In this document: positions 61,491 to 64,000 of the stretch, piece by piece
Layout of the letters: each line of letters starts with the position of its first letter
Position numbering within the stretch: the stretch's first letter is position 1
IMG/VR virus record: IMGVR_UViG_3300036770_008702
Location: 19,952 to 83,951 of that record
DNA length: 64,000 nucleotides
From: a virus
Strand: one strand, 5' to 3'
The notes under the pieces: model-generated
Database searches by the model: none
Seen by the model: the letters and a program-made list of their open reading frames with translations, nothing else
What the model was told of the DNA's origin: nothing
Translations under genes and position numbers: made by a program

Positions 61491-61999
61491 CCAGACTGGC
61501 CAAACCCAAGGGCGCCGCGGCCACCGCCGCGCCCACCACGTTCCCCGCCATCCCGCCTGCCGACGTGCTGGGGCGCCTGGCGGCCCTGAAGACCGCGCCC
61601 GCCGCCGAGTTGCAGGCGCAGTGGCGAGAGCTCTTCGGCAAGGAGGCACCGCCGCACAACCGGACCTTCCTGCAGAGTCGACTGGCATACCGGGTGCAGG
61701 AGCTCGCTTACGGCGGGTTGAAGCCCGAGACGCTGCGGCGGCTCGAGGCGTTGGGCGAGCAGCTGGATGGCGGTAACCCGGTGCTGCGGCGGATCCGGGT
61801 CGACGACAAGCCGGTCACCGGCACGAAGCTGGTGCGGAACCACCAGGGGGTCGAGCACACCGTGACCGTGCTGGTCGACGGGTATTCCTGGGAAGGCCGC
61901 CCCTACAAGTCGCTGTCGGCCATCGCGCGCGCCATCACCGGCACGCGCTGGAATGGCTGGACGTTTTTCGGGATTGCGAACCGGCGGGGGTCAGCATGA
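61487..61999 (+). CDS. DUF2924 protein
   Basis: 170 residues (MTRLAKPKGAAATAAPTTFP). Residues ~25-165 form DUF2924, with LQSRLAYRVQELAYGGLKPE, then KLVRNHQGVEHTVTVLVDGY and the terminal ITGTRWNGWTFFGI. In alphaproteobacteria this family sits immediately upstream of large serine recombinase genes, as here, with 4-base overlaps on both sides. It may be a recombination directionality or accessory factor. That role is a guess from its linkage. Confidence 0.9.
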   Translation: MTRLAKPKGAAATAAPTTFPAIPPADVLGRLAALKTAPAAELQAQWRELFGKEAPPHNRTFLQSRLAYRVQELAYGGLKPETLRRLEALGEQLDGGNPVLRRIRVDDKPVTGTKLVRNHQGVEHTVTVLVDGYSWEGRPYKSLSAIARAITGTRWNGWTFFGIANRRGSA

Positions 62000-63345
62000 G
62001 CCGGAAATCTGGACTTCCCGCCGGTGGGAAGTCGACGGCAGCACCGCCTGTCCGTAAGGTCCGCTGCGCCGTCTACACCCGAAAATCCACAGACGAGGGG
62101 CTGGAGAAGGAATTCAACAGCCTGGACGCCCAGCGCGAGTCATGTGAGGCGTACATCGCCAGTCAGCGCACGGAGGGCTGGGTGCTGGTGCCCGACTACT
62201 ACGACGATGGCGGCATCTCCGGTGGCACGCTGGAGCGCCCGGCCCTGCAGCGCCTGCTGCGAGACATCGAGGCCGGCTTGGTCGACGTCGTGGCTGTCAA
62301 CAAGATTGACAGGCTGTCGCGTTCGCTGATGGATTTCGCCAAGCTGGTCGAGACCTTCGACGCCCACAACGTCACCTTCGTTTCGGTCACGCAGTCTTTC
62401 AACACGACGACCAGCATGGGCCGGTTGACGCTGAACATCCTGCTCAGCTTTGCTCAGTACGAACGCGAGATTATTGGCGAGCGGGTGCGCGACAAGATTG
62501 CGGCGTCCAAGGCGCGGGGCATGTGGATGGGTGGGCCAGTCCCGCTTGGCTACGACGTCCGCGACCGCAAGCTGGTAGTGAACGAGGTGGAAGCCGCGAC
62601 GGTGCGGCGCGTGTTCGATGCCTTCGCCACGATCGGTTCCGCCACGCAGCTAGTGCCGGCGCTGCGTGCCGAGGGCCTGCTGACCAAGATGGGGCGGCCG
62701 TTCGACAAGGGGGCGATCTACAAGACGCTGAGCCTTCGTACCTATCTCGGCGTCGTGACGCACCAGGGGAAGGTCTACCCTGGCGAGCACCAGGCGATCG
62801 TGCCGCAGGACCTGTGGGACCGGGCGCACGACATCATGCGGGAGAGCCCGCGCGTCCGCGCCAACGAGGCCCGCCGCCAGACACCGGCGCTGCTCCGCGG
62901 ATTGATCTTCGGGCCGGACGGCAGGGCGCTGTCGCCAACGCACACCCGTCGCAGGGGCAAGCTCTACACCTACTATGTGAGCCAGGCCGTGCTGAAGGGC
63001 ACCGACGACGGCGGTACGGTCCGCCGCATCTCGGCGGGCGAGATCGAGGCCGCAGTGATGGACCAGGTGCGGGCGCTGCTCTGCCAACCGGAGGTGGTGA
63101 TCGGCACGTGGCGCGCCGCGCAGGCCGAGGCGCCAGACCTGACCGCGGCTGAGACGCGCGTGGCACTGGAGCAGCTTGACCCGCTGTGGGACGAGTTGTT
63201 CCCCGCCGAGCAGGCGCGGATCGTGCGGAGCCTGGTCGAGCGTGTGGACATCAGCCCCGCGGGCGCCGACATTCGGTTACGGCTGGATGGCCTGGCCGGC
63301 TTGGTGCGCGATCTGCGGGCATCCCCCGTGCGCGAGGCCGCCTGA
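61996..63345 (+). CDS. Large serine recombinase
   Basis: 449 residues. Catalytic domain: VYTRKSTDEG with nucleophile S31, then LDAQRESCEAYIASQ and NKIDRLSRSLMDFAKLVETF. The recombinase domain follows (GPVPLGYDVRDRKLVVNEVE and FDKGAIYKTLSLRTYLG), then a zinc-ribbon-like and coiled-coil C-terminal region. It catalyses site-specific integration or excision through a Ser-DNA link. The start overlaps the DUF2924 stop by 4 bases. It is the only complete recombinase near the prophage, so it may be the integrase, but the cassette also occurs apart from phages. Confidence 0.93.
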   Translation: MSRKSGLPAGGKSTAAPPVRKVRCAVYTRKSTDEGLEKEFNSLDAQRESCEAYIASQRTEGWVLVPDYYDDGGISGGTLERPALQRLLRDIEAGLVDVVAVNKIDRLSRSLMDFAKLVETFDAHNVTFVSVTQSFNTTTSMGRLTLNILLSFAQYEREIIGERVRDKIAASKARGMWMGGPVPLGYDVRDRKLVVNEVEAATVRRVFDAFATIGSATQLVPALRAEGLLTKMGRPFDKGAIYKTLSLRTYLGVVTHQGKVYPGEHQAIVPQDLWDRAHDIMRESPRVRANEARRQTPALLRGLIFGPDGRALSPTHTRRRGKLYTYYVSQAVLKGTDDGGTVRRISAGEIEAAVMDQVRALLCQPEVVIGTWRAAQAEAPDLTAAETRVALEQLDPLWDELFPAEQARIVRSLVERVDISPAGADIRLRLDGLAGLVRDLRASPVREAA

Positions 63346-63722
63346 TGTCCGTCAGCATCACGGTGCGGGTGCCGGTCACCATCAGGAAGCGCGGCGGGCG
63401 GCGGCTGGTCGTGGCGCCCGATGGCGCACCCTGGTCGGCGCCGCGTGCACGAATCGACAACACGCTGGTCAAGGCATTGGCACGCGCCCACCGGTGGAAG
63501 AAGATGCTGGACGACGGCCGCTACGGGACGGTCACGGAACTGGCGGCGGGGGAGAAGCTGGATCGCGGCTACCTCGGCAAGATCCTGATGCTGACGCTGC
63601 TGGCGCCGGACATCGTGGAGGCGATCCTGGACGGGAGGCAGCCGGCCGAACTCGGGGTCCATGTGCTTCGGGAGGGGTTTCCGGTGGAATGGGGGGAGCA
63701 GAGGGCCAATCTGGTCGCCTGA
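63345..63722 (+). CDS. Helix-turn-helix-type protein after the recombinase
   Basis: 125 residues from ATG 63345 (MSVSITVRVPVTIRKRGGRR), overlapping the recombinase stop by one base. The C-terminal half, VTELAAGEKLDRGYLGKILM and LTLLAPDIVEAILDGRQP, is a helix-turn-helix seen in proteins encoded next to such recombinases. The N-terminal half is basic with strand-like segments. It probably binds DNA and assists the recombinase. The four-gene order matches a conserved cassette. Confidence 0.8.
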   Translation: MSVSITVRVPVTIRKRGGRRLVVAPDGAPWSAPRARIDNTLVKALARAHRWKKMLDDGRYGTVTELAAGEKLDRGYLGKILMLTLLAPDIVEAILDGRQPAELGVHVLREGFPVEWGEQRANLVA

Positions 63723-63787
63723 CGATATGTTGGATGGCGATAGGCATTGGGGGCGCTGCAATCTGCCCCGGGCGGGTAGGGCCAGTC

Positions 63788-64000
63788 GAGACGAATGGCG
63801 TCATAGAGAGGTTCTTCCGGACGATGAAGGAGCAGGCCATCCACGGCCGCGTCTTCCAGACCATCGACGAGGTCCGCGACGCTGTCCGCGCCTTCGCGGC
63901 CCGCTACAACGCCAAGTGCCTGATCGAGAAGAACGGCTACCTCAGCCCACTCGCCGCTCGCGCCGGTCGCATCGACACGACCCGACGGCACGCTGCATAG
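63788..64000 (+). pseudogene. 3' fragment of an IS3/rve-type transposase
   Basis: About 70 codons ending at the last base of the window: ETNGVIERFFRTMKEQAIHG, a DEVRDAVRAFAARYNAKCLI stretch and the tail. This is the C-terminal end of an IS3/rve-type integrase, including the final catalytic Glu region (NGVIERFFRTMKE). No start, N-terminal domain or first catalytic residues precede it. It begins 65 bases after the recombinase cassette. A degenerate copy of the same tail occurs at 15694-15801. Confidence 0.75.

Overview
The window is high-GC DNA (short 4-base overlapping genes, GTG starts, alphaproteobacterial-type phage and accessory families such as DUF2924, DUF3489 and DUF6511) and most resembles a Rhodospirillales/Acetobacterales-type alphaproteobacterium. 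The genus cannot be fixed from the sequence.

Layout. (1) 1-10302 is a defence island: a large SIR2-domain protein on the minus strand that runs off the left edge, divergent from a complete type I restriction-modification operon, hsdM-hsdS-rhuM-hsdR, in which the last three genes overlap by 4 bases. (2) 10303-14774 holds a cold-shock protein, a membrane sensor histidine kinase and a polyprenyl-phosphate-type glycosyltransferase; these look like ordinary host genes. (3) 14775-18488 is a decayed, partly AT-rich stretch with transposase and phage-tail debris and a few small genes. (4) About 17402-58751 is a large siphovirus-type prophage with nearly all genes on the minus strand, so its 5'-to-3' order runs right to left.

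Prophage modules from right to left: regulators (sigma-like factor, Com-like zinc ribbon, small HTH protein); recombination and replication (Sak4-like ATPase, possible ssDNA-binding protein, SF2 helicase, Cas4/RecB-like nuclease, primase-SF3 helicase, RuvC-like nuclease); two ParB-domain DNA methyltransferases; three plus-strand accessory genes; terminase; head-tail joining protein; portal; fused prohead protease/major capsid; decoration protein; a small membrane protein and M15 endolysin; connector, terminator and tube proteins; tail chaperone pair with a perfect GGGAAAC slippery heptamer; tape measure containing an 11-unit 26-residue repeat; hub and fibre proteins. Three insertions interrupt it: an IS1182-type element (34389-35949), a plus-strand AT-rich membrane-anchored gene (38303-39013), and a plus-strand nitrilase-family amidohydrolase (29630-30523).

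(5) 58830-64000 holds a 749-residue protein of unknown family, then a plus-strand cassette of four overlapping genes around a large serine recombinase, and finally the 3' end of an IS transposase at the window edge. The best candidates for something undescribed are the 749-residue protein, the nitrilase inside the tail module, the SIR2 protein, and the AT-rich gene between portal and capsid.
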